DNA of 64,000 nucleotides, from assembly GCA_934646835.1 (NCBI GenBank), contig CAKUES010000006.1:43894-107893 (forward strand). The letters run 5' to 3'. The translations under genes were made by a program, and so were the position numbers. Each line of letters begins with the position of its first letter. Position 1 is the first letter of the stretch. Under the pieces are notes generated by a model. That model was given only the letters and a program-made list of their open reading frames with translations. It did not search any database and had not been told where the DNA came from. Shown one piece after another: positions 32,882 to 40,859 of the stretch. This DNA comes from an uncultured Coriobacteriales bacterium. Its GTDB lineage: Bacteria; Actinomycetota; Coriobacteriia; Coriobacteriales; QAMH01.

Positions 32882-33544
32882 TTGATTCGCGTTGCCGCAT
32901 TTGACCTGGATGGTACCGTCCTCGACGGCGAGTCCCCGTTCATTCTCACAAAGCGCCTGCTCATCCACCATGACCTCAAGATTCGCAACGGTCTCAAGAT
33001 GGGAGTCTGGGGCCTCAAGTATCGCCTGCGCCTCCCGCAGCGCGAGGCAACTCCCCGCGAGCTGCTCTTCTCCGCCTTTGCGGGCGAGAGGGTCGAGGAC
33101 GTCGACGCCCGCATCATGGAGGTCTACAACAAGCATATCCACAAGCGCATCCGCCCCGGCGCGCGCCGCGAGGTCGCCAAGGTCAAGGAGCAGGGCATGG
33201 TCCCCATTCTGGCCAGCGCCTCTTTCAAGCCGATGACCGACGCAATTGTCGAGGAGCTCGGCTTTGACGGGCAGGTTTCCACCGTCATGGAGGAGCGCGA
33301 CGGCTGCTATACCGCGAAGGTCGTCGGCGAGCCGGCGCAGGGTGCGGCGAAGTTCCGCCAGCTGCAGGGCTACTGCGACGGGCGCTTTGGCGTCGGCAAC
33401 TGGGTGCTCGAGCGCGCCTACAGCGACCACTACAGCGACATCCCCATGCTCCAGCATGCGCAGCATGCGGTCATCACGGACCCCGATAGCGTCCTCAAAT
33501 CCGTTGCCCGCGTCTGCGGCTGGGAAGTCGCGGACTGGGACTAG
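32882..33544 (+). CDS. HAD-superfamily hydrolase, subfamily IB (SerB-like)
   Basis: About 220 residues. Motif I AAFDLDGTVLDGES, motif II PILASASFKPM and the motif III/IV region AYSDHYSDIPML identify a HAD-IB phosphatase. The family includes phosphoserine and phospholipid-type phosphatases; the substrate is not shown. AAGGAGAGG sits inside the longer frame (ATG 32864), so TTG 32882 is the more likely start. The MutY-like gene begins 5 nt after the stop. Confidence 0.85.
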   Translation: MIRVAAFDLDGTVLDGESPFILTKRLLIHHDLKIRNGLKMGVWGLKYRLRLPQREATPRELLFSAFAGERVEDVDARIMEVYNKHIHKRIRPGARREVAKVKEQGMVPILASASFKPMTDAIVEELGFDGQVSTVMEERDGCYTAKVVGEPAQGAAKFRQLQGYCDGRFGVGNWVLERAYSDHYSDIPMLQHAQHAVITDPDSVLKSVARVCGWEVADWD

Positions 33545-33549
33545 TCTCT

Positions 33550-34419
33550 GTGAGTTCGTTGCCTAGCGAGGCTTTTGTGGACCTCTCGAAACTCATCGAC
33601 ACCGTCTGGACGCAGGGCCGCACCCTCTATCGCGACCTGCCGTGGCGCAATACGCGCGACCCCTATGCCATCTGGATCAGCGAGGTCATGCTCCAACAGA
33701 CTCAAGTGAGCCGTGTGGAGGGCCGCTGGCAGCGTTGGATCGAGCGCTTCCCCAATGTCGAGGCCTTGGCCCAAGCGCCCTTGGCCGATGTCTTGGGCGA
33801 GTGGCAGGGCATGGGCTACAACTCGCGTGCTAAGCGCTTGCAGGCCTGCGCGCAGCAGATATGCCGCGACCATGGCGCCGTGATGCCGAGCAACTACAAG
33901 GAGCTTGTCGCACTGCCGGGCATCGGCCCTGCGACGGCGGCGGGCATCCGCGCCTTTGCCTTTGACGAGCCGGGCGTCTACCTCGAGACCAACGTCCGCA
34001 CTGTCTTCATCCACGAGCTCTTCCCCAACGAGGAAAAGGTCGACGACAAACAGCTCGTCCCGCTTGTGGAAGCTGCCTGCCCGGCGGCGGGGGAGGATGT
34101 GCGCGGCTGGTATTATGCCCTGCTCGACTACGGGGCTTATCTCAAGAAAATCCATCCCAACCCCTCGCGCCGCAGCAAGCAGCACACCAAGCAGAGCAAG
34201 TTCGAGGGAAGCCATCGCCAGAAGCGCGCCTTTGTCTTGCGCTGCGTGTTGGCGGGTCCCAAGCAAACGCGTCAGATTGCCGACGAGCTCGATGCCTTCG
34301 AGCTCGGGGAGGGGCGCGCCGCTGTGCACCCCGATGAGCTCGTTTCGATCCTTGCGGAGCTGCAACAGGAGGGCATGATCGCCCAAGGCGACGACGGCAT
34401 GTGGGGTGTTGCGGAGTAG
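33550..34419 (+). CDS. MutY-like HhH-GPD DNA glycosylase lacking the Fe-S cluster
   Basis: 289 residues. The N-terminal half is MutY-like: PWRNTRDPYAIWISEVMLQQ with the catalytic Glu region and QTQV, followed by the helix-hairpin-helix LPGIGPATAAGIRAFAF. Where MutY has the catalytic Asp in LDGNV this has YLETNVRTVFIHELF. The Cys-x6-Cys-x2-Cys-x5-Cys iron-sulfur ligands are absent; the position holds LDYGAYLKKIHPNPSRRSK. A short winged-helix-like end replaces the MutY NUDIX domain. It probably is a distinct glycosylase clade, not a standard A/G-specific adenine glycosylase. GTG start, weak ribosome site. Confidence 0.78.
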   Translation: MSSLPSEAFVDLSKLIDTVWTQGRTLYRDLPWRNTRDPYAIWISEVMLQQTQVSRVEGRWQRWIERFPNVEALAQAPLADVLGEWQGMGYNSRAKRLQACAQQICRDHGAVMPSNYKELVALPGIGPATAAGIRAFAFDEPGVYLETNVRTVFIHELFPNEEKVDDKQLVPLVEAACPAAGEDVRGWYYALLDYGAYLKKIHPNPSRRSKQHTKQSKFEGSHRQKRAFVLRCVLAGPKQTRQIADELDAFELGEGRAAVHPDELVSILAELQQEGMIAQGDDGMWGVAE

Positions 34420-34468
34420 GGGCGTGACGTTCCTTTTTGACACGTAGGCCAGCGTAGATTCTTTGTTA

Positions 34469-34572
34469 GTGACACACTTTGTGCCAGTGACATTGTGTTT
34501 CACGCCGTCGAATTGCAGGTTAACGCAAGCCCTCTGCGTGATACACAATGTCACTGGCACAAAGTGTGTCAC
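34469..34572. repeat. 104-bp inverted repeat, second full copy
   Basis: Arms 34469-34504 and 34537-34572, 36 nt each with one mismatch, loop 32 nt. Same geometry as 13021-13124; the loops share ends (CC...CTG) and GCAGGT. Confidence 0.92.
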
Positions 34573-34596
34573 GTGTCCTTTTGTCTGCACCCCCGT

Positions 34597-34628
34597 CCCA
34601 TAAAAGGCCAGGTCCCGAATGGGGCACG
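34597..34628. repeat. Single arm of the GTCCCA-AAAG-ACC repeat family
   Basis: GTCCCATAAAAGGCCAGGTC followed by CCGAATGGGGC resembles one arm of 10499-10595, with no partner nearby. It lies 16 bp beyond the pheA stop. Confidence 0.65.
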
Positions 34629-34643
34629 TTGCGCTGACGGCAG

Positions 34644-35486
34644 CTATGCCCTCGGGTAGGAGCCGATGACTTTGACCTGGCGCAGCTTGAGGCGCAGGCA
34701 GTCGAGTGCCATGCGCACGTTGGCGTCGTCTGCGTAGCCCTCGATCTCGACGAAGAACATGTAGTCGCCAAGCTCGCGCTTGGTGGGGCGGCTTTGGATC
34801 ATCGTCATGTTGACCTGGGCGTAGGTGAACTCCGAGAGGATCATGCTGAGCTCGCCGGAGCGGTCTGCGCGCAGGAAGAGCGCGAGCGTCGTCTTGCCTG
34901 GTCCTTCGTGCTTGGCCTGGCCGTTGCCGATGAGCACGAAGCGCGTCTGGCTCGTGAGGTGGTCCTCGATGGCCTCCTCGTAGACCACGCCGCCGGAGAG
35001 CTCTGCGGCAAGCGGGTTGGCGATGGCGGCGATCGTCTTGTCGTGTGCGGCCATCTCCGCGGCGGCTGCAGTGCTCGTGGCCATGCGCGTCTGGCGGCCG
35101 GGGAGGTTTTGCTGCAGCCAGCGACGGCACTGGCCGACGCCCTGCGGGTGGCTTGCGATGGTGGTCACGTCGTCGAGCGTGGCACCGGGCGCCAAGATGA
35201 GCGCCTGGTGGATGTCGAGCACGCACTCGCCCAGGATCTCTGCGCGCGAGGTGAAGGCGAAGGCATCGAGCGTGGTCGTGACCGGGCCCTCGAGCGAGTT
35301 CTCGATCGGCACCACGCCAAAGTCCGCCTGACCGCGGTCGACTGCCTCGAAGATATCGCCCATGTTCTCGCACATGAAGCCCTCGAAGTCGGCCTCGAGC
35401 TGTCCGCGCTCGACAAAGGTGCGTACGGCCTGGTGCGTCCAGGTGCCGGCAGGGCCGAGGAAGGCGACGGTGGGCTTGCGGGTCAT
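34644..35486 (-). CDS. pheA: Prephenate dehydratase
   Basis: 280 residues, the stand-alone PheA2 type. It converts prephenate to phenylpyruvate in phenylalanine synthesis. The catalytic domain runs from VAFLGPAGTWTHQAV through VVPIENSLEGPV to the TRF motif in TSQTRFVLIG; the C-terminal ACT domain has RSGELSMILSEF and IQSRPTK, the equivalents of GALxxxL and ESRP that bind phenylalanine, so feedback inhibition is likely. No chorismate mutase domain. ATG at 35484-35486. Confidence 0.95.
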   Translation of the reverse strand: MTRKPTVAFLGPAGTWTHQAVRTFVERGQLEADFEGFMCENMGDIFEAVDRGQADFGVVPIENSLEGPVTTTLDAFAFTSRAEILGECVLDIHQALILAPGATLDDVTTIASHPQGVGQCRRWLQQNLPGRQTRMATSTAAAAEMAAHDKTIAAIANPLAAELSGGVVYEEAIEDHLTSQTRFVLIGNGQAKHEGPGKTTLALFLRADRSGELSMILSEFTYAQVNMTMIQSRPTKRELGDYMFFVEIEGYADDANVRMALDCLRLKLRQVKVIGSYPRA

Positions 35487-35612
35487 AGGCGTGCTCCTAG
35501 CATGTGCATGTGTCGGTAATAAGCGCTCATTTTACGCCAGCTGCGTGTCTGCGTTGTAAAAGATTGCCCTCATTGACCACGCTAGATGCCTTGAAATTAG
35601 TTGCGTGAGGCG

Positions 35613-35668
35613 TGTCCCAATCCCTCCGGATCCCCGCCCGGGAACAGCGAGCGCATGAGCAAAGCGAG
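35613..35668. repeat. Dispersed two-part repeat, copy 1
   Basis: TGTCCCAATCCCTCCGGATC (35613 on, 30 nt in all) matches 39560-39589 with three differences, and GAGCGCATGAGCAAAGCGAG (35649-35668) matches 39527-39546. The two blocks occur in opposite order at the two loci. Confidence 0.65.
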
Positions 35669-35778
35669 TGATGCAGAACCGCTAATGAACATCAGGTGAA
35701 GAAATTGCGCTTTTGTCTCAAAAAAGGTCCCACTGCGTGTACTATTTCTGTTGTTGAACATGCGGAGGGAGAGTTGCA

Positions 35779-36003
35779 ATGATGCAGCATGACGATCGTC
35801 AGATACTACTGATGCTCGGTATATCTGATGCTGATCCGGTCTCCCTGCCCTCGATTTCCCAGGTGAAAGATAATTTCGGGGGGGGGCACTCTCTTAAGCC
35901 TGTTGTCCGTCTGACCAGGGCAAAGCTTAGCTTAGTACATCAAAACATATACACGACGAGACTCCGGTTTCGCTCTGCCATCCCTTGGCTCAAGGCTGGC
36001 TAG
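35779..36003 (+). CDS. Possible small protein with a G9 tract
   Basis: 74 codons starting ATGATGCAG behind GGAGGGAGAG. No homologue is recognised. A run of nine G (35878-35886) lies mid-gene, a slippage-prone site; the other two frames stop within ten codons after it. The last 15 codons overlap a terminator stem (35959-36022), so this may be a small non-coding or leader transcript and not a gene. A real ribosome site is the only argument for translation. Confidence 0.35.
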   Translation: MMQHDDRQILLMLGISDADPVSLPSISQVKDNFGGGHSLKPVVRLTRAKLSLVHQNIYTTRLRFRSAIPWLKAG

Positions 36004-36022
36004 CGAAGCCGGGGTCTTTTTT
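35959..36022 (+). terminator. Intrinsic terminator before the surface protein gene
   Basis: AGACTCCGGTTTCGCT (35959-35974) pairs with AGCGAAGCCGGGGTCT (36002-36017, two G-U pairs), followed by TTTTT. It ends the small transcript that begins near 35760. Confidence 0.8.
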
Positions 36023-36102
36023 GCTTTTGCGGTAATTCTGGCCTGCGTATGCACGCGGGCTTACGAGTCGCAGCACTAGGCTGCGAGAAAGGGGTTACGA
36101 AT

Positions 36103-38922
36103 ATGAAGAAGAACGTATGCGGAGCAGGGAAGAAGGTCCTTGCCAGCGCCCTCAGCGCTGCGATGGTCGTCGCCTTTGCTCCGGCGGTTGCGATGGCGAA
36201 TGGCGGCATCGCGAGTAATATCGAGGCTGAAAATGCCGGACCCGCTAAGGCACAAGAAAGCACGATAACAACTGAGATTGCTCTCAAGCAAGCGATCAAC
36301 AACGCGAATGCTGGAGATACGGTTTCTCTCGGCGGAAATATTACGCTAACAAGTGCTCTTGAGATTAATAAAGCGATTACTCTCGACGGCTCCAATTGCA
36401 CTATTACCGGCAATGGAATAAAAATAGAAGCATCTGATGTGTCGATTAAGAATGTTGTCTTTGGCGATGGAGGTTTCATTAACGCAACGGTCAAAGATGG
36501 CAAGACGACGGTCGAGAGTTGTAAGTTTACTGCCACGGATTCGTCTTATGTCAGAACAGCTATTACATTGGCTGTTGCTGAGCCAACTGTCACCAATTGT
36601 GAGTTCGCTGGTACTGCTCGTGCTTATTACAACGGTATAGAATTCGGTCTTAAACAGCGAGTCTCCAAGGCAGTTGTAAGCGGTAATACCTTCACCCAAA
36701 CTATCAAGAACAACTATATCAGTGCGTATAATTACAGTGACAATGCACAAATCGTGATTGCTGATAATACGTTTGGTTATGTTGCGAATGGACTGCGAAT
36801 TAGCAACGTTGGCAACACACATGCTGAATTCGAGATCTCGAATAACTCCTACACTGGTACGTCGTCTGACGATTATGCTGGGTTTATTCTGCTTCAAGAT
36901 TACAACGGGAAAGATGCGGGTAAGCAAGATTTCTCTAAAATCAAGCTGAATATCTCTAAACTGAGCAACTCGTCTTCTAGCAAGAGATTGTTTTATGTAT
37001 ATGACGATCAAGACGGGATTATCACTGACAACAATCCTCTTGTCGTCGGTGATTCGACAATCGAGGGTATGACAACCTCAGGTGACGCTTTGGTGACAAC
37101 GGCCGAGGACAATGGAACCTATTACAACTCCCTCGAGAACGCGATTGCTTCTGCAAAGACAGGTGACACGATCAAGCTTCTTGCTGATGTCAAGGATTTC
37201 AGCGGTGTCCAAATCAACAAAAATCTTACCATCGACTTTGGTAATTGCAGCGTTACCGGTGCCAAAGATGCGGTGGTTTTCAATGTTAGCAACGCCAAGG
37301 TTACCTTGAAGGGCGACAAGGGAGGTATCAACGGTGGTGCCGGGGGCAATAACGTCGCTATTCTGGCGAATAGCGGCAGCGAGGTGACGATTGACTCTGG
37401 TATCTACACTGTTGGAGGAGATGCTAACGGTGTAGGAAACAGCACGGTTTACGTAGTGGGGACCGGCAAGGCAATAATCAATGGAGGCGCCTTCTCTTCT
37501 GAGAAGCCCTACAACAACAAGTACTACGTGCTCAACCTCCAGAACAGTGCTACAGGTTCGATAACGGTCAACGCGGGCATTATCGAGAAGCAGAATCCCG
37601 CTGTGGGCGATGACAATAAGGGCGGTAACTTTGTTGGGGCGGGCAGCGTCTCTCACCATGTTGGCGACAGCTATGTCGTCCATGCTGCCGATGCAGGCAC
37701 GACTTGGGTTGGGGGCAGCTCTGCTACCTGCACATCAAGCGGTTCGACCGCAACGGGGTATTGCAAGGGCTGCTACGACCTTGGAATCAGAAACGTGACG
37801 TCAGCTGGCTCTGCGGTCCCCGCTTTTGGCCACGACTATTCTTGGGTCACCACGACGCCTGCGACCGAGGATGCCGAGGGTGTCATGACGGGCACCTGCT
37901 CGCGTGGCGACTCCACAATTACCAAGGCCATCCCCAAGTTGCCCAAGGCCGGCTCCGACGAGACTGTGACCGACAGCTCTGGTGCCAAGGTAGACGTCAC
38001 TGTTGCCGACAACAAGGCCGGCAAGACCGAGTCCGGTATCGAGTACGTTGGAAGCGTCGAGTACAACGGCGTGAAAGATGGTGCGCCTGCCGCGGAGACC
38101 AAGGTCCCAGAGACTGTGACCGTCAACGGCTCCACCTATGTTGTGACCAAGATTGCCGACGAGGCATTTGAGGGACAGGAGCAGCTGACCAAGGTTACCA
38201 TCCCCGAGACCGTGGTTGAGATCGGTGAGCGCGCCTTCGCGGGCACGTCCGTCGAGAATGTCGTGCTCCCCGCAGCGACGACCGTAATCGGCGCCGGCAT
38301 CTTCCAAGGCTGCGATGATCTGAAGTCCGTTGACATCTCCAAGGCCGCCATCACCGAGATCCCTGCAGACGCCTTCAACGGCACCTCCATCGGCTCCATC
38401 GAGATTCCCGCGACGGTGACAAGCATCGGAGCACGCGCTTTCAAGGGCACCGCTCTCACGTCTGCCGAGCTACCCGCCGCGGTAAAGGCCATCGAGAAGT
38501 CCACCTTCGAGAACTGTACCGCGCTCAAGAGCGTGACGACTTCCGCGACCGCGGTCGGCTACAAGGCGCTGGCTGGATGTACGGCACTGAAGAGCATCGA
38601 CCTTTCCAAGGCGACTGAGCTCGGCAAGTACGCGCTCAAGGGCGACTCTAAGCTCAAGACTGTGACCACTGGTGCCAAGCTCAAGGCCATCGGCTATAAG
38701 GCGCTCTCCGGCACCAAGGTGAAGGTGCTGACCATTAGCTCCAAGAAGCTCACGGCCGCATCCGTCAAGGGCAGCCTCAAGGGTTCGAGCGTGAAGAAGG
38801 TTGAAGTCGCCGTCTCCGGCTCTAAGAAGACGGTCGACAAGTACGTCGCCAAGTACAAGAAGGTCTTCAAGAAGAGCAACAGCGGCAAGTCTGTCGACGT
38901 CGTCGCCAAGAAGGCAAAGTAA
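36103..38922 (+). CDS. Large secreted surface protein: beta-helix-like region plus BspA-type leucine-rich repeats
   Basis: 939 residues. Signal peptide: MKKNVCGAGKKVLASALSA, core, cleavage near AMA-NGG. Residues ~45-500 contain repeated strand patterns such as ALEINKAITLDGSNCTITG and NLTIDFGNCSVTGA, typical of right-handed beta-helix adhesins. From about residue 680 come BspA/LRR_5 repeats (IPETVVEIGERAFAGTSVEN and five or more relatives). The C-terminus is Lys-rich (KKVFKKSNSGKSVDVVAKKAK), without LPxTG. It is probably wall-bound through charge. The first ~1.4 kb is visibly AT-richer than the rest, suggesting fusion or recombination. Start ATG 36103 after GAAAGGGG. Confidence 0.85.
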   Translation: MKKNVCGAGKKVLASALSAAMVVAFAPAVAMANGGIASNIEAENAGPAKAQESTITTEIALKQAINNANAGDTVSLGGNITLTSALEINKAITLDGSNCTITGNGIKIEASDVSIKNVVFGDGGFINATVKDGKTTVESCKFTATDSSYVRTAITLAVAEPTVTNCEFAGTARAYYNGIEFGLKQRVSKAVVSGNTFTQTIKNNYISAYNYSDNAQIVIADNTFGYVANGLRISNVGNTHAEFEISNNSYTGTSSDDYAGFILLQDYNGKDAGKQDFSKIKLNISKLSNSSSSKRLFYVYDDQDGIITDNNPLVVGDSTIEGMTTSGDALVTTAEDNGTYYNSLENAIASAKTGDTIKLLADVKDFSGVQINKNLTIDFGNCSVTGAKDAVVFNVSNAKVTLKGDKGGINGGAGGNNVAILANSGSEVTIDSGIYTVGGDANGVGNSTVYVVGTGKAIINGGAFSSEKPYNNKYYVLNLQNSATGSITVNAGIIEKQNPAVGDDNKGGNFVGAGSVSHHVGDSYVVHAADAGTTWVGGSSATCTSSGSTATGYCKGCYDLGIRNVTSAGSAVPAFGHDYSWVTTTPATEDAEGVMTGTCSRGDSTITKAIPKLPKAGSDETVTDSSGAKVDVTVADNKAGKTESGIEYVGSVEYNGVKDGAPAAETKVPETVTVNGSTYVVTKIADEAFEGQEQLTKVTIPETVVEIGERAFAGTSVENVVLPAATTVIGAGIFQGCDDLKSVDISKAAITEIPADAFNGTSIGSIEIPATVTSIGARAFKGTALTSAELPAAVKAIEKSTFENCTALKSVTTSATAVGYKALAGCTALKSIDLSKATELGKYALKGDSKLKTVTTGAKLKAIGYKALSGTKVKVLTISSKKLTAASVKGSLKGSSVKKVEVAVSGSKKTVDKYVAKYKKVFKKSNSGKSVDVVAKKAK

Positions 38923-38943
38923 CGAGCGACAACCGCATCTGAT

Positions 38944-38972
38944 GGGGAGCCGCCTGCCTCGGGTGGCTCCCC
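38944..38972 (+). terminator. Terminator-like hairpin after the surface protein
   Basis: GGGGAGCCGCC TGCCTCG GGTGGCTCCCC, followed by TTCC only. Confidence 0.6.
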
Positions 38973-39033
38973 TTCCTGCAAGAAGGGGCATGGTGCCTTT
39001 TGCGTCAGACAATCATGTGATAACGGTGAGTAG

Positions 39034-39121
39034 GGCATCCGATGTGTACCAGTGACAAGTTGGCTACCCGGCCGAACCCTCGGCCGGGTAGCCAACTTGT
39101 CACTGGTACACATCGGATGCC
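39034..39121. repeat. 88-bp hairpin with perfect 42-bp arms and 4-nt loop
   Basis: Arm 39034-39075 (GGCATCCGATGTGTACCAG...) is the exact reverse complement of 39080-39121. The loop is ACCC. Part of the arm (GTACCAGTGACAAG) resembles the TGACACAC family and a fragment at 58350. Confidence 0.93.
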
Positions 39122-39144
39122 ACGCAGGTCACCGGTCGGTCGAT

Positions 39145-39335
39145 GCGACGAACTGGGTGGTTTCGAGCTTTAATTTCACGATCTGGGTGGTCTGGTTCGC
39201 ACGTTGAAGCGATGAGTCTGATTCCGATTTGCAAAGCAGCGGGTCAGAGCACTGCCACTCGGAGGCTTTCTCGTCGGGCATCGTCAAAACCACCCAGATC
39301 GCGAAATAAAAGCTCGAAACCACCCAGTTCGTCGC
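39145..39335. repeat. 191-bp inverted repeat, 46-bp arms
   Basis: Arms 39145-39190 and 39290-39335 differ at two positions and flank a 99-nt loop. Within each arm CCACCCAG(T/A)TCG occurs twice, and a variant recurs at 39349-39360, so the unit is a short repeat in both orientations. No gene is found from 38923 to 39659. Confidence 0.9.
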
Positions 39336-39526
39336 GTTTTCGAGCGTGAACCGCCCAGTTCCGGCACCTCGCAGGTGGCGGCCGTCTCGTTGCGACCTAT
39401 GGCGCCGACTTCGTCTGGCGCCTACGTGGTGCCTGGGACCCATTGGCGCTGACGCGAAATCAGCAGAGCGCAGCCCTCCTACGTGGCCAGCGGTTTTGCC
39501 AGGTTGCAGGCAAGGGGCCCACCTAC

Positions 39527-39589
39527 GAGCGCATAAGCGAGGCGAGCGGTGCAACAAGCTGTCCCAAGCCCTCCAGATCCCCGCTCGGG
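39527..39589. repeat. Dispersed two-part repeat, copy 2
   Basis: GAGCGCATAAGCGAGGCGAG (39527-39546) and a 30-nt block at 39560-39589 (TGTCCCAAGCCCTCCAGATC...) match the blocks at 35613-35668 in swapped order. Confidence 0.65.
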
Positions 39590-39644
39590 GACATCGGGGA
39601 TGGGTGAGCGCATGCTTCTGCACATCTCCGTCACAGCATTCGTC

Positions 39645-39650
39645 TATAAT
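39645..39650 (+). promoter_or_regulatory. TATAAT -10 box just before the tagO start
   Basis: A perfect TATAAT ends 9 bp before ATG 39660, so transcription would start within 2-3 nt of the start codon, a leaderless mRNA. No clear -35 at the standard distance. Confidence 0.45.
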
Positions 39651-39659
39651 TTCAACATT

Positions 39660-40859
39660 ATGCTTATTTGGTGGCACTATCTCATACTCTTTGCCGTGGC
39701 CTTTGGCGTGACCTTGGCCGCGGTCCCCGTCGTGCGCTCTGTCGCGATTCGCTACGGCATCGTCGACCAGCCCGGCGCGCGCCGCGTCAATAAGGAGCCG
39801 ATCCCCCGTATGGGCGGCGTGGCTATGTACGCAGGTCTGCTCGCGGCGTTTGCCGTCGAGTACATCCTCGAGCTCGCCCACGTTTGGCCCGGCCCGTTCT
39901 CGCTCGCGCAAGGTAGCGGCGTGAACATGCTCGGCGTGATGATCGGCATCACCCTCATCGTGATCGTGGGTGTCATCGACGACGTCCAGTCCCTGCGCCC
40001 GGGCGTCAAGTTCCTCGGCCAGATCATCGCCGCAATCGTCATCGCATCCTCTGGTGTGCTCATGAGCGGCTTCAAGATTCCTCTGGGGGATGGCCGCGTC
40101 GTCTTGGGTTGGCTGTCCTACCCGGTCACGGTCATATACCTCGTGGCCTTCGCCAACATAATCAACCTCATCGACGGCCTCGACGGCCTTGCTGCCGGCA
40201 TCACCGGTATCGGCGCCTGCGGTCTTTTCATCCTCACGGTGACCCTCGTGCGCAACGACGCGTCCCTCGTGGCCATCGTGCTCATCGCCGTGTGCATCGC
40301 CTTCCTCTTCTACAATTTCCACCCGGCGAGCATCTTTATGGGTGACTCCGGCTCCCTGCTCTTGGGAACGACGCTCGGCGTCATCAGCCTCATGGGCGCG
40401 ACGCGCTTCTCGAGCATCACGGCGCTGGCAGTGCCCATCATGATCGCAGGCGTGCCCGTTATCGACACGGCGAGTGCCATTATCCGCCGCACCCTCAACC
40501 ACCAGCCCATCCAGCAGGCCGACCGCGGGCACGTGCACCACCGCTTGCTCGACCAGGGCTTCTCGCAGCGCAAGGCCGTGCTGATCATCTACGCCTGGAC
40601 CGCCATTCTCACCATCGGCGGCTGCCTGGTGTGGAACCTTGGCGGCCTGGTCAAGTACACCGTGCTCTTTGTCCTGCTTGCGGTGTCCGCCTTCATCGTC
40701 TTCAAGCTCAAGCTGCTCGGCCCCGTGCTCGAGCATCACTACTTCCCCGACGCCTTCCGCAGTCCTGCGCCTGGCTCCACGGGCACCATGCCCAAGGTGA
40801 GCGGCGACGCTGCGGCGGGGGAGGGCGACGGGCAGGCGGGTAGCGGGAATGAGCGCTAG
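39660..40859 (+). CDS. tagO: Undecaprenyl-phosphate N-acetylhexosamine-1-phosphate transferase (TagO/WecA type)
   Basis: 399 residues. The MraY/WecA family: IVDQPGARRVNKEPIPRMGG, the Mg-binding VGVIDD region, NLIDGLDGLAAGI with the catalytic Asp, FYNFHPASIFMGDSGSLLLG, and DRGHVHHRLLDQGFSQRK. About eleven membrane segments, then a soluble tail rich in Gly/Ser. It starts wall-polymer synthesis (teichoic acid or other glycan) by transferring a sugar-1-phosphate to undecaprenyl phosphate. ATG 39660 fits family alignment; ATG 39612 would add 16 residues. It overlaps uvrC by 11 nt. Confidence 0.9.
   Translation: MLIWWHYLILFAVAFGVTLAAVPVVRSVAIRYGIVDQPGARRVNKEPIPRMGGVAMYAGLLAAFAVEYILELAHVWPGPFSLAQGSGVNMLGVMIGITLIVIVGVIDDVQSLRPGVKFLGQIIAAIVIASSGVLMSGFKIPLGDGRVVLGWLSYPVTVIYLVAFANIINLIDGLDGLAAGITGIGACGLFILTVTLVRNDASLVAIVLIAVCIAFLFYNFHPASIFMGDSGSLLLGTTLGVISLMGATRFSSITALAVPIMIAGVPVIDTASAIIRRTLNHQPIQQADRGHVHHRLLDQGFSQRKAVLIIYAWTAILTIGGCLVWNLGGLVKYTVLFVLLAVSAFIVFKLKLLGPVLEHHYFPDAFRSPAPGSTGTMPKVSGDAAAGEGDGQAGSGNER

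Noticed and set aside
36103..38922. Sortase-anchored protein
   Set aside because: No LPxTG motif or C-terminal membrane helix; the end is Lys-rich.
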